Positions 52,111 through 60,080 of a DNA stretch of 64,000 bases are shown piece by piece. Where the stretch lies: contig OZ239148.1 in the NCBI GenBank assembly GCA_965194655.1, positions 124,001-188,000 on the forward strand, written 5' to 3'. A program made the translations under genes and the position numbers. The notes below the pieces were generated by a model, which saw only the letters and a list, made by a program, of their open reading frames with translations, was not told where the DNA came from and ran no database searches. Positions within the stretch are counted from its first letter, which is position 1. Each line of letters begins with the position of its first letter. The stretch comes from Hahnella lacustris. GTDB lineage: Bacteria; Pseudomonadota; Gammaproteobacteria; Burkholderiales; Burkholderiaceae_A.

Positions 52111-53015
52111 TGCTCATAACTTTTTTATCGTTGATTGGATTCTCTACAGCTGTTTTAGCCTATCTCGTCAGTCAGTTTTTGACCCAATTTGCCGCGGCGA
52201 CCTCTGAGTGGCCGGAATGGAAGCGCTCGCATCGATTGGGTTCCAGCCGCCTCCCTTATCCGAGCCTCGTTCTGTTTCTCGCCGCTCACATTCGCCCCTC
52301 TTGCATTCGGTGGAGCAAACCGGACCCCTCGCTTCGCGATCGCTCTGAGCTGCAGGGGTGGGTCTTCTGGGATGAGGCATTTGAGCGAGCACTCCAAGTT
52401 TTGCTTTGCGCCATCTCTGCTTCGATCGGAGCAGGAGTTGCTCTGCTTCTCGCACTGGATATCCCACTCTCCCTCTTGCTTGTTGTCTGCAGCGGGATGG
52501 CGGGGTGGTTTGATCCACCCGCCCGTTTGAAGGCTAGGCATCGACGGAGCACGGAGGCCTGTTTAGAGGGCATGCCCGGCTTACTGGATGGCCTGGTGAT
52601 TGCCCTTGAGGCTGGTCAGAGCCTAAGTCGATCCATGGAGGTCAGTCTCTCTAGAGGGTTCCGAGACGGGGACGAGGCCTGGATTGCTGCTATGAGACAA
52701 ACACTCGAAGACATGAAGCGTGGGCTGGGAGCCGAACCTTCTTTCTCCCGTTTGAGACGTCTCTTACCCGTCCCCGTCGTTCACCGCTTCTCGTCTACTT
52801 GCGTGTTGGGGGAGACACAGGGCCAGAGCATCTCCGCGGTGCTCAGACGGCAGGCCGAACAATGTCGCCGCGAGGCTCAAATGGTGATTGAGAAGAGGGC
52901 CTTGGAGGCGCCAGTCAAGCTCATGGCTCCCCTGATGATCTGCATCTTTCCTTGTACGTTCATCGTTTTGTTGGCGCCCCTCAGTCAAGCCGTGATGTCA
53001 GTTGGGGGGGCGTGA
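52110..53015 (+). CDS. tadC: Tad pilus inner-membrane platform protein TadC
   Basis: Second T2SSF-type membrane protein. A helical cytoplasmic domain with CLEGMPGLLDGLVIALEAGQSLSRSME and STCVLGETQGQSISAVLRRQAEQCR is followed by KLMAPLMICIFPCTFIVLLAP. ATG 52110 overlaps the tadB stop (TGATG). 301 residues. Confidence 0.9.
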   Translation: MLITFLSLIGFSTAVLAYLVSQFLTQFAAATSEWPEWKRSHRLGSSRLPYPSLVLFLAAHIRPSCIRWSKPDPSLRDRSELQGWVFWDEAFERALQVLLCAISASIGAGVALLLALDIPLSLLLVVCSGMAGWFDPPARLKARHRRSTEACLEGMPGLLDGLVIALEAGQSLSRSMEVSLSRGFRDGDEAWIAAMRQTLEDMKRGLGAEPSFSRLRRLLPVPVVHRFSSTCVLGETQGQSISAVLRRQAEQCRREAQMVIEKRALEAPVKLMAPLMICIFPCTFIVLLAPLSQAVMSVGGA

Positions 53016-53266
53016 TGGGACAAGCTCAGATCATTTGCTGTGATCGGTTCTGGTCGAGGTTTATAGGGTCGGCGCGATCAGGGTTGGTACCGGGTGATGT
53101 GCTGGTATTTCCCGGCGTAGTCGCGGTGCACACGCTATTTGGGCGCCTTCCGATGCGTATCGAATTCTTTTCCTCTACCGGAACCGTGGTGAAGACCATC
53201 TCTCGGCCCAGAAGATTCTGGATGTACCGTTGCGCAGGAGCGTCAGGCGTTCGGGAGCTCCTGTGA
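53015..53266 (+). CDS. DUF192 family small protein
   Basis: 83 residues; VVAVHTLFGRLPMRIEFFSSTGTVV and the later CAGASGVREL resemble the short core of DUF192 proteins. It is coupled to both tadC and the following TadE-like gene by overlaps (TGATG, GTGA), so it belongs to the Tad operon. It has no signal peptide, so it is cytoplasmic unless translocated otherwise. Function unknown. Confidence 0.65.
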   Translation: MGQAQIICCDRFWSRFIGSARSGLVPGDVLVFPGVVAVHTLFGRLPMRIEFFSSTGTVVKTISRPRRFWMYRCAGASGVRELL

Positions 53267-53973
53267 GGCGCCGACACGCGGCACCTCATGGCATGGGAAT
53301 CGTCGAGTGGGTGGTGTCTTTCCCCGCGTTTCTCCTATTGGCCTTGGGAGTTGTTCAAGTTCTGCTGATCGCGTTCCATAGCCTGATGCTGAGCTACTCG
53401 GCTCAGGAGATTGCACGTTTGATCTCGCTGCAGGGCATAGAATCCGCGCATCGGGAGAGAGCCGCCTCACAGGTCTTGGGCTGGATGTGGGCAAAGCCGG
53501 ATGGAACGACCGGATCCGTCACAACGTGGGCAGTCTCAACTCTGTACCCTTCACCTGATTATCTGAGGGCGAGAGCGCAACGAACGGTTCAGATCAATCT
53601 CATCAGTCCAACGGTTGACGATCTGAGGGATTGGACTTCTGCGCAAGATCAACGGTTTCTGCCACCGTCTCCTGGTGAAACCCTCTCGCTCATTGCCCCA
53701 CAGGGAGGCAAGCCACTGAATGAAGTCAGTACGGTCAGAGTGGAGGTAATTTCAGTGATGGCGATGTCGGTGCCCTTCGTGGGTCGGATCATGGGGGAAG
53801 TCATGGCCGAAGTTAGGGGCTGCAGCGCCCTTTCGGCCATGAGTGAGGACTGTCTCTTTCTTCAGGGGAGGCATCCTCTCAACACGGGAAAGCCGATGCT
53901 ACCGATTCGACGAATGGGGAGATCCCTGCTACAGCCCGCTATTGATTTGAGCCGCTCTTCATCACTGGGATAG
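53263..53973 (+). CDS. second TadE-like pseudopilin
   Basis: 236 residues from the GTG overlapping the DUF192 stop. The N-terminus APHGMGIVEWVVSFPAFLLLALGVVQVLL has a Gly before the cut and Glu at +5, followed by SYSAQEIARLISLQGIE, typical of TadE. Three Cys lie towards the C-terminus. Last gene of the operon; its end overlaps the convergent MAPEG gene by 12 bases. Confidence 0.78.
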   Translation: MRRRHAAPHGMGIVEWVVSFPAFLLLALGVVQVLLIAFHSLMLSYSAQEIARLISLQGIESAHRERAASQVLGWMWAKPDGTTGSVTTWAVSTLYPSPDYLRARAQRTVQINLISPTVDDLRDWTSAQDQRFLPPSPGETLSLIAPQGGKPLNEVSTVRVEVISVMAMSVPFVGRIMGEVMAEVRGCSALSAMSEDCLFLQGRHPLNTGKPMLPIRRMGRSLLQPAIDLSRSSSLG

Positions 53974-54378
53974 ACCCACCCCAAGCCAAACTAAATTGCA
54001 CACCCCCAGGCCAATGATGGAGTAGAGCGTGAGCTTCATGCCCCGAATTCGGTTTTTGAAGTGCGGTGGTGGCTCTACGATTCCCTTCGCATGAAACCAA
54101 CGTCCGGCAGTGAAGAGGGCGGCCAAAACGATCACCAAAGCCAGAGGGGCCCGATGCCACTCCAACAGTCCCAAGAGGATTAGTGCCGTAGGCACATACT
54201 CTGCAAAATTGCCTTGTGCTCGCATGGCTCGCTCAAGATCCACGATGTTGGAGTGCCCAAGCGACACTTTGTTGGCTCTGCGAAGCTTGATCACATCGAG
54301 CGAGAGCTTGACCAAAAAGAGTCCAAGCAGGCTCGCGGTGATGGTGGTGACAGGCAGAAGCAGGGTGTTTGTTCCCAT
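53962..54378 (-). CDS. MAPEG-family membrane protein
   Basis: 138 residues with four membrane segments. RANKVSLGHSNIVDLERAMRAQGNFAEYVPTALILLGLLE is the MAPEG signature region with the conserved RAQGNF-EYVP. The family includes microsomal glutathione S-transferases; the substrate is not known here. ATG 54378 follows AAGGAA. Confidence 0.9.
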   Translation of the reverse strand: MGTNTLLLPVTTITASLLGLFLVKLSLDVIKLRRANKVSLGHSNIVDLERAMRAQGNFAEYVPTALILLGLLEWHRAPLALVIVLAALFTAGRWFHAKGIVEPPPHFKNRIRGMKLTLYSIIGLGVCNLVWLGVGLSQ

Positions 54379-54388
54379 GAAAATTCCT

Positions 54389-55012
54389 TTAGAGGGTGAT
54401 TTTGAAGCGAATGCCTGGCTCGCTGCCGAGTTCAGGGGGAGACACAAAGCGCTCGACTTCATGGCCACCATTCTTGAGAATCACTCGTTGCGAGGCAAGA
54501 AAGTCCTCTCGGGTGCACAAGGTCACAAATGGCATCTTGAGTGCCCGAGCCTCCTGCAGCATCAAGCCTAATGCCTTTGTGGCAACGCCTTGATTGTGGG
54601 CCCAAGGCACCACTGCGTAGCCAATATGACCCAGGCAGGTCGGTGGAAGGTCGGTGCCTTCTCGAGCCCACCGAAACCCGATGGTTCCAACGAAGCCCTC
54701 CGCCCAGATCCACCGAAGAATGGAGGGCAGACGTGGGACCGTCGAGCCATCGGGACACAGGATGGGCGGGCCCACCCCTTCTGGATCATGGGCCTGTGCG
54801 AGGTATTCATCTGGCTGGAACCGTGCCAGGGCCATCGCCAACTGACGTCCTTTTTCGCCGAGCATGGGGTTTGGATTGAAGCCCCGTTCCAGTGCAGATA
54901 AGTACTCCGGGAGTCCCTCCTGGCGAGGGCGAGCCAGGGTGACGTTTTGAGGTTGTAAAGCAGTCAGGGAAGAGGGCACGCGAAGTCTTAATCTGGTCTG
55001 TGCCAGCGCCAT
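54389..55012 (-). CDS. GNAT-family N-acetyltransferase
   Basis: 207 residues. The acetyl-CoA-binding segment VVPWAHNQGVATKALGLMLQEAR is near residue 135 and EGFVGTIGFRW precedes it. A C-terminal LASQRVILKNGGHEVERF is typical. The first 25 bases overlap the end of the DUF962 gene. Target unknown. Confidence 0.85.
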   Translation of the reverse strand: MALAQTRLRLRVPSSLTALQPQNVTLARPRQEGLPEYLSALERGFNPNPMLGEKGRQLAMALARFQPDEYLAQAHDPEGVGPPILCPDGSTVPRLPSILRWIWAEGFVGTIGFRWAREGTDLPPTCLGHIGYAVVPWAHNQGVATKALGLMLQEARALKMPFVTLCTREDFLASQRVILKNGGHEVERFVSPPELGSEPGIRFKITL

Positions 55013-55458
55013 CCGCGCGGCGAGAGGAGCACATCTGCCACGAAGAGTGGGCCCACCCAGAGGTATTGAATGTCTTCAAAGAACGAGGGCTTTCGCCCCT
55101 CCATCTTGTGCCCAACGAACTGGGCAATCCAAGCCATCACAAAAATGATGACGCAGGACTCGAGCCGAGATTCACCCATCAGCAGGACGATCAGCAAGAG
55201 CGCCAAAGACCAGAGGGACATGAGCCACAGCGCCCGAGTGGAAAGCCTTGCGTAATAAATGAGACTGGCTGCAATAAACCCAAAAAACACGAATGGGTGA
55301 AGCTCAAAGAGCAGCCCGAGCAAAGACAGCATGATGGCTGGCACGGCCGCACAATGAATGGATTCATTCACGGGGTGTTGGTGACTCTGAGCATAGTGGG
55401 CGAGCAAGCTTGAGAGCTTGTCTTGAGCGAGAGGCATGGTGGGCGTGTCGGGGTTCAT
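54988..55458 (-). CDS. DUF962 / Mpo1-like membrane protein
   Basis: 156 residues with about four membrane segments. YAQSHQHPVNESIHCAAVPAIMLSLLGLLF and WIAQFVGHKMEGRKPSFFEDIQYLWVGPLFV carry the conserved His residues of this family, which includes yeast Mpo1, an iron-dependent 2-hydroxy fatty acid dioxygenase. The start overlaps the ykgJ-like stop (ATGA). Confidence 0.87.
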   Translation of the reverse strand: MNPDTPTMPLAQDKLSSLLAHYAQSHQHPVNESIHCAAVPAIMLSLLGLLFELHPFVFFGFIAASLIYYARLSTRALWLMSLWSLALLLIVLLMGESRLESCVIIFVMAWIAQFVGHKMEGRKPSFFEDIQYLWVGPLFVADVLLSPRGWRWHRPD

Positions 55459-55781
55459 GACTCAACAATGGGCGCTAGCCCAGCCTCCATACGAAGTCGA
55501 GCGCACGTGGAATTGGGGGTTCCGTCCTCATGGATTGGATTAAATTCTCGGCAAGGGCTGGGGCGATCAGCATAGATTGTGCACCGGTAGCCCTGCGCTG
55601 GGGAGTGGGAGAGTGCAATGCATCCTTGAGCGTCCTCTGTCCCCTTCATACAGGCCCGGTGAGGGGTGAGTTTGACAGTCAGTTCAACGGGAACGGGTTC
55701 GGCGTGATAAAAGCTCACGCGCAGCTTTTGGCAGCACTGCCCGCACTCAAAACACGCGTTCTCTTTGTCGAGATGGCTCAT
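55455..55781 (-). CDS. YkgJ-family cysteine cluster protein
   Basis: 108 residues with CFECGQCCQ at the N-terminus, then CMKG, GCIAL, YRCTIYADRPSPCREF and a last Cys (CARL). The Cys pattern matches the CxxCxxCC zinc or iron-sulfur family of unknown function. First gene of a three-gene minus-strand run with DUF962 and GNAT. Confidence 0.87.
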   Translation of the reverse strand: MSHLDKENACFECGQCCQKLRVSFYHAEPVPVELTVKLTPHRACMKGTEDAQGCIALSHSPAQGYRCTIYADRPSPCREFNPIHEDGTPNSTCARLRMEAGLAPIVES

Positions 55782-55838
55782 GAATGCGGCGCAGTGTAGA
55801 GCTCCCTCGTTTGACTGGGTGCACTAGTTTTGTGCGAA

Positions 55839-55880
55839 TGAATATTCACCCGCAGTATCCAAAAAGCAGGGAATAATTCC
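55839..55880. promoter_or_regulatory. two AT-rich palindromes upstream of the BLUF gene
   Basis: tgaatattca (55839-55848) is a perfect palindrome and ggaataattcc (55870-55880) is a palindrome around a central A. They lie 31 bases apart centre to centre in the gap between divergent ykgJ and BLUF genes. They could bind a dimeric regulator; no protein is implied. Confidence 0.3.
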
Positions 55881-55884
55881 GTGC

Positions 55885-56355
55885 ATGAGCACCCCATCGT
55901 CTTGGTCAAAGCCCCTAGAAGCCCTGTCTTCAAAGCTGGGACAATCTGCTTTGGGGAGCGGTGAGCGGGTCGCCCGTGTCATCTATCGCAGTCGATCGCT
56001 CATGAGTGAGTCTGAGCATGCAGAGCTGCTCGTCCAGTGCCATCGGAAGAATCGACGCCTCGGACTCACGGGCCTGTTGCTGATCCAACAAGAGGACATC
56101 GTGCAGGTCTTGGAGGGGCCAAAGCCGGCTCTCGACGGCCTCTTGGCTCGGATCCAATCCGACCATCGACACGCGGAGTTCGAATGGGTAGAGCGAATCG
56201 ATGAAGCGGAGCGCCTCTTTCCTCAATGGGCCATGGGCTCTGTGGCGCTCAGCGCTCGCGGAGTCGAGGCGTTGTTGGAAGAAATCGCCTCTGCGGGCGA
56301 TGAGGAGCGGCAGCGTTTGGCAGCGCTGATCCGCGAGGGGCGTTACACCGAGTAG
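55885..56355 (+). CDS. BLUF-domain blue-light sensor (short form)
   Basis: 156 residues with a BLUF domain from about residue 28. The residues needed for flavin photochemistry can be placed: Tyr34 in RVIYRSRS, Asn56 in RKNRRLGLTG, Gln74 in DIVQVLEG and Trp115 in FPQWAMG, with Gln-Trp spacing as in AppA. No output domain is attached, so it must act through a partner protein. No ribosome binding site is obvious. Confidence 0.87.
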   Translation: MSTPSSWSKPLEALSSKLGQSALGSGERVARVIYRSRSLMSESEHAELLVQCHRKNRRLGLTGLLLIQQEDIVQVLEGPKPALDGLLARIQSDHRHAEFEWVERIDEAERLFPQWAMGSVALSARGVEALLEEIASAGDEERQRLAALIREGRYTE

Positions 56356-56368
56356 AGAAGGGTGTCGC

Positions 56369-57019
56369 TCAGATCAGGTGCCCTGTTTTTACAAAGATGG
56401 TGCAGCCTTCCCTGCTAAAGGGCTGGTGTTGACTCATGTGCGGGCTGCGAATCCAGGACCCTTTGGGATAACGCCCATGCTCGTCCTCGAACACACCGTC
56501 CACCACAAAAATCTCTTCCCCACCAAAATGCCGATGTGGATTAAAGAAGGTTCCTGGGGCCCATCGCACCAGGGTTGAACCGGTGCCTTGCTGCATCAGC
56601 GGCATGACATGAAGCCCGGGAACGAGCCCTTGAAGCCAAGGAGCCTTGGTGGTGTCAACCACCTCTCGGTGCTGCTGGTCGGGACCGAGGTGACGCAGTT
56701 TGACCAAGAGCAGGCACCCGGATTTGCTAAATGGCGTATGGCTCGACCCCGGTGGATTCATGATGTAACAACCAGCAGGAAAGTCTCCCGTCTCGTCGCT
56801 GAAGACACCCTCGAGCACAAAAATTTCTTCTCCTAGATCATGGCGGTGGGGCGTGAACTGAGAGCCAGCCTCATAGCGAACAATCGAGGTGGCACGAGCC
56901 ACTTCATCGCCACAGCGGTCGAGTAGTCTGCGTTGAACACCGGCCTCTGGGCTGGATATCCAGGGCAACTCGTTGTGGTTTAAAACGACGCGTTGGCTGA
57001 AGTCATCGTGGAGGTTCAT
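56369..57019 (-). CDS. ChrR-like double cupin protein
   Basis: 216 residues with two related cupin repeats: FTPHRHDLGEEIFVLEGVFSDETG and FNPHRHFGGEEIFVVDGVFEDEHG, each with an HxH...E metal site, and each followed by a PPGSSHTPF or SPHMSQHQPF strand. This resembles the cupin part of anti-sigma factor ChrR, but no sigma-binding N-terminal domain is present. Convergent with the BLUF gene 13 bases away. Possible role in response to oxidants or light, by association only. Confidence 0.82.
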   Translation of the reverse strand: MNLHDDFSQRVVLNHNELPWISSPEAGVQRRLLDRCGDEVARATSIVRYEAGSQFTPHRHDLGEEIFVLEGVFSDETGDFPAGCYIMNPPGSSHTPFSKSGCLLLVKLRHLGPDQQHREVVDTTKAPWLQGLVPGLHVMPLMQQGTGSTLVRWAPGTFFNPHRHFGGEEIFVVDGVFEDEHGRYPKGSWIRSPHMSQHQPFSREGCTIFVKTGHLI

Positions 57020-57084
57020 AGGCTTTGATTGTCTCTCAACGACATGGCTAGGAGGCAATCTAATGCCGCGGTGGAACCGATGAG

Positions 57085-57131
57085 TGGTGGCCAAGGGCGG
57101 AATCGAACCATCGACACGCGGATTTCAGTCC
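57085..57131. repeat. partial copy of tRNA-Phe, candidate attachment-site remnant
   Basis: The 47 bases match the tRNA-Phe sequence at 57801-57848 with one substitution (T for C at 57111) and one missing T in the anticodon loop. The copy covers the CCA end, T arm, variable loop, and anticodon loop, but not the 5' half of the tRNA. Together with the intact gene it brackets a 670-base segment with the hepT/mntA pair. Confidence 0.8.
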
Positions 57132-57472
57132 TTGAGTTGGTCGAGCCCTGATCGCTTGATTTCCTCTACGAACTGAGGAATAGCGACGACCGCTGTCTTC
57201 CAGACGATATCTACATCAACAGTGATATAGGCGTGTATGAGTTGATTGCGCATACCGATTGCGTCGCGCCATGGTAATTCCGAGAATCGAGATCTGGTCT
57301 CCGCGGATATTTGAGAAGAGGCTTCACCAATAATCTCAATGGCTCTCACAACCGCGTAGAGCAGCACCTTTTCGGAATCGAGTGATGAGCGTTCTTTTCC
57401 TTGAAGAAAGTTTTTTAAATCTTGCGCGGCCTCGAGAATATGTGCGATCCGCGCACTGTCTTTAATTCCCAT
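57125..57472 (-). CDS. HepT-like HEPN toxin (RNase)
   Basis: 115-residue all-helical protein. The HEPN motif R-x4-H with the following Tyr reads MRNQLIHAY (about residue 80). In known HepT/MntA pairs the Tyr is AMPylated by the antitoxin. Its last codons and stop (57125-57127) lie inside the tRNA-Phe repeat. It overlaps the antitoxin gene by 11 bases. Confidence 0.9.
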   Translation of the reverse strand: MGIKDSARIAHILEAAQDLKNFLQGKERSSLDSEKVLLYAVVRAIEIIGEASSQISAETRSRFSELPWRDAIGMRNQLIHAYITVDVDIVWKTAVVAIPQFVEEIKRSGLDQLKD

Positions 57473-57761
57473 ACTGCAGAAGCGCCTCTTTCATAACCTG
57501 GTTACGAAACAAGGGGGAGAGCCCCATGGGAGTTTTCAAGTCAATCTCTTGCCCACCAAGCATTTCTGACAATTCGCGTTCCATGCGTGCAATCTCGAAA
57601 AAGCTCGGAATGCTGTCCGGATAAAACTCCACCAGCAAGTCAATGTCGCTATCGGGCCGGGCTGTGCCGTGTAACTGTGAGCCGAATATCGAGAGCTTGC
57701 GTATGCCATTGGCTTCGCAAAAAGCTGCAAGGAGAGGGGGCTCTATGGGCAAACGATTCAT
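57462..57761 (-). CDS. MntA-like minimal nucleotidyltransferase antitoxin
   Basis: 99 residues from ATG 57761 with the nucleotidyltransferase signature GSQLHGTARPDSDIDLLVEF, that is GSx10DxD. In known pairs it AMPylates the HEPN toxin to silence it. Upstream of and overlapping hepT on the same strand, the usual arrangement. Confidence 0.9.
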   Translation of the reverse strand: MNRLPIEPPLLAAFCEANGIRKLSIFGSQLHGTARPDSDIDLLVEFYPDSIPSFFEIARMERELSEMLGGQEIDLKTPMGLSPLFRNQVMKEALLQYGN

Positions 57762-57768
57762 GCCCACT

Positions 57769-57798
57769 ATTATGTGCCCCCGCTAAAGACAGGGGCAA
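57769..57798 (-). promoter_or_regulatory. possible promoter of mntA-hepT
   Basis: On the minus strand TTGCCC (57793-57798) and CATAAT (57769-57774) are spaced by 18 bases. The implied transcription start is at the ATG, so the message would be leaderless. Readthrough from tRNA-Phe, which ends three bases upstream of the -35, is an alternative. Confidence 0.35.
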
Positions 57799-57800
57799 GA

Positions 57801-57876
<76 letters not shown>

Positions 57877-57886
57877 AAGGGGTCGA

Positions 57887-57892
57887 AGTATA
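57887..57892 (-). promoter_or_regulatory. -10 box of the tRNA-Phe promoter
   Basis: TATACT on the minus strand, ten bases upstream of the tRNA-Phe 5' end, followed by a C-rich discriminator (tcgacccc) typical of stringently controlled stable-RNA promoters. No good -35 at 16-18 bases was found. Confidence 0.4.
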
Positions 57893-57970
57893 GCAAAGCT
57901 CGTCTCCCACGGTGGCAAACTGCACGAAATTCAGGTGTGATGAGGCCAGACCATCAAAAGGAGCCCCTGC

Positions 57971-59329
57971 ATGACCGTTCAAGTCCTCTTTCGATCTGGC
58001 CGATCCCTGTCGCTTGCCCTCGGATGCGTCGCATTCCTGAGCCTGAGCTCGCTTGCTCACGCCGCCAATGCGCTTCGAGCCGGCCCCATGGTGGGCGATG
58101 CGGATATGCACAACGTCAGTATCTGGCTTCAGACCGAGCAGCCGGGCTCGTTTGCCTTGTCTTACTGGCCGCTCGAGGCACCGGACCAAAAGCGTGAGAT
58201 GAGCCTGACCACGAAGGACGAGGGGATTGCCACGGCAACGGTACGCTTACGCGGACTCAAGCCCGGGCAGACCTATGCCTATCAGGTGAGCGTGGACGGA
58301 AAGAGTGGGCCGGTGCTCCAGTTCAAGACCCAGGCACGCTGGCAGTATCGAAATGGGGTACAGCCGCCAAGCTTTCGCATGGCCATGGGGTCCTGTGCAT
58401 ACATCAACGAGGCGGACAAGGACCGCGACGGTCGGCCCTACGGCGGCGACTATCAGATCTTTGAGCGCATGGCCGAGGCTAAGCCTGACCTCACCCTCTG
58501 GCTGGGCGACAACGTTTACTTTCGCGAGAACGATTACACGAGTGCCGAAGGCATGGCCCATCGGTATCGCCACGACCGCGCTTTGCCGCAGCTCCAAAAG
58601 CTGCTTCAGACTGGTCGTCACCACGCCATCTGGGACGATCATGACTACGGACCCAACAATTCCAATCAGAGCTTCACGCTCAAAGCGGATGCGCTGAACC
58701 TCTTTCAGCGGTATTGGGCAAACCGCAGCATGGGGCTTCCGGGGCATGCAGGCGTTTATGGAAACTTCATGGAAGGAGATGTGGAGTTCTTCCTGCTCGA
58801 CAACCGAAGCTTCAGAGACTCCGATGAAGACCTGCGCAACCCCAACAAGGTGCAGTTCGGTGTGGAGCAGATGCGCTGGCTCAAGAATGCGCTACTCGCC
58901 TCAACGGCGACCTTTAAGGTGATCGCTGCCGGTGGACAGTTTCTCAACGACTACAACCGATTTGAGGGATGGACCCAGTTCAAGGCCGAGCGCGCAGACT
59001 TTATGGAATGGCTTGCAGCCAATCGGGTTCGCGGCGTGCTGTTTCTCAGTGGTGATCGCCACCATACCGAACTGATTCGCCTTCCCCGACATGGCCACTA
59101 CCCGCTCTATGAGCTGACCTGCTCTCCTCTCACCGCTGGACCCTCAAAGGGCATGGGAGACGAGGACAAGAAGTCTTTCTTGGTGCCCGGCACGCTGGTT
59201 CAGCAACGCAACTTCTGCACGATGGATGTCTCCGGAGACCGCAAGGCCCGAAAAATCGTGCTCAAGTCATACAACAGTGACGGCACTCCCCTCTGGTCTC
59301 ACGAGATCAACGAGTCGGAGCTGAAGTGA
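57971..59329 (+). CDS. PhoD-like metallophosphatase, exported
   Basis: 452 residues. Signal peptide SLSLALGCVAFLSLSSLAHAA has no twin-arginine motif, unlike classic PhoD. An N-terminal fibronectin-like PhoD domain is followed by the phosphatase domain with MGSCAYINE, LWLGDNVYFREND, WDDHDYGPNNSN and SGDRHHTE, all metal-binding blocks. Probably periplasmic. Its 3' end overlaps tcdA by 23 bases. Confidence 0.9.
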   Translation: MTVQVLFRSGRSLSLALGCVAFLSLSSLAHAANALRAGPMVGDADMHNVSIWLQTEQPGSFALSYWPLEAPDQKREMSLTTKDEGIATATVRLRGLKPGQTYAYQVSVDGKSGPVLQFKTQARWQYRNGVQPPSFRMAMGSCAYINEADKDRDGRPYGGDYQIFERMAEAKPDLTLWLGDNVYFRENDYTSAEGMAHRYRHDRALPQLQKLLQTGRHHAIWDDHDYGPNNSNQSFTLKADALNLFQRYWANRSMGLPGHAGVYGNFMEGDVEFFLLDNRSFRDSDEDLRNPNKVQFGVEQMRWLKNALLASTATFKVIAAGGQFLNDYNRFEGWTQFKAERADFMEWLAANRVRGVLFLSGDRHHTELIRLPRHGHYPLYELTCSPLTAGPSKGMGDEDKKSFLVPGTLVQQRNFCTMDVSGDRKARKIVLKSYNSDGTPLWSHEINESELK

Positions 59330-60077
59330 TTCGGCTCATCACCTGAGCGGCTGCCGCAAGCCCAAGGGCAGCCGTGACAGTGACCAGAGATCCATACCCC
59401 GCGCAGGCCAGTCGTGCAGCCGGATCACAATCGGGGGTGGAGACGGAGGGCTGCTCACAATAGACCACGGACACGCGCATCCGTCCCTCGCGCGCAAAGC
59501 CATGGGACTTGCGCAGTTGATACCTCAGTTTGGAGAGCAAGGGGTCCTGCTCGGAGCTTGAAAGGTCGCCCGCTCGAATGCGGGTGGGGTCTGTCTTTCC
59601 GCCTGCACCCCCACACACCATGAGCCTGGAGGCGCGCTGGCTGTTTGAAAAATACAGCACCATGGCGCGCTTGGCGGCCAGGTCGTCGCATGCATCGATC
59701 CAATAATCTGCCTGTTCCAAGATAGAGGCAGCGTTCTCGGAGCTGAGGAATTCGTCTATGACCTGCACCCTGCAGTCGGGATTGATCTCTGCGATTCGAG
59801 CTCTCAGCGCCTCGCCCTTGTGCTGGCCGAGGCTAGCGAGCGTAGCCTGGACCTGTCGATTGAGGTTGGACTCCGCCACATGGTCAAGATCCACCAAGAC
59901 CAGCTCACCAGTTCCACTGCGGGCAAGCGCCTCTGCGGCCCATGAACCCACGCCGCCTAAGCCCACCACCCCAATCCGAACTGACCGAAGCCGCGCATAG
60001 CCCTCCTGAGAGAAGAGCCTTGCGCTGCTGGCCAGGCGACGTGGAACCCCGTCAGTGCTTGGGTTGCCCTCCCCCAT
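59307..60077 (-). CDS. tcdA: tRNA threonylcarbamoyladenosine dehydratase
   Basis: E1-like enzyme that cyclises t6A37 of tRNA to ct6A. LFSQEGYARLRSVRIGVVGLGGVGSWAAEALARSG contains the ATP-binding motif, followed by DLDHVAESNLNRQ and YWIDACDDLAAKRAM. 256 residues. Followed upstream by the quinone reductase gene on the same strand. Confidence 0.93.
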   Translation of the reverse strand: MGEGNPSTDGVPRRLASSARLFSQEGYARLRSVRIGVVGLGGVGSWAAEALARSGTGELVLVDLDHVAESNLNRQVQATLASLGQHKGEALRARIAEINPDCRVQVIDEFLSSENAASILEQADYWIDACDDLAAKRAMVLYFSNSQRASRLMVCGGAGGKTDPTRIRAGDLSSSEQDPLLSKLRYQLRKSHGFAREGRMRVSVVYCEQPSVSTPDCDPAARLACAGYGSLVTVTAALGLAAAAQVMSRITSAPTR

Positions 60078-60080
60078 GAA

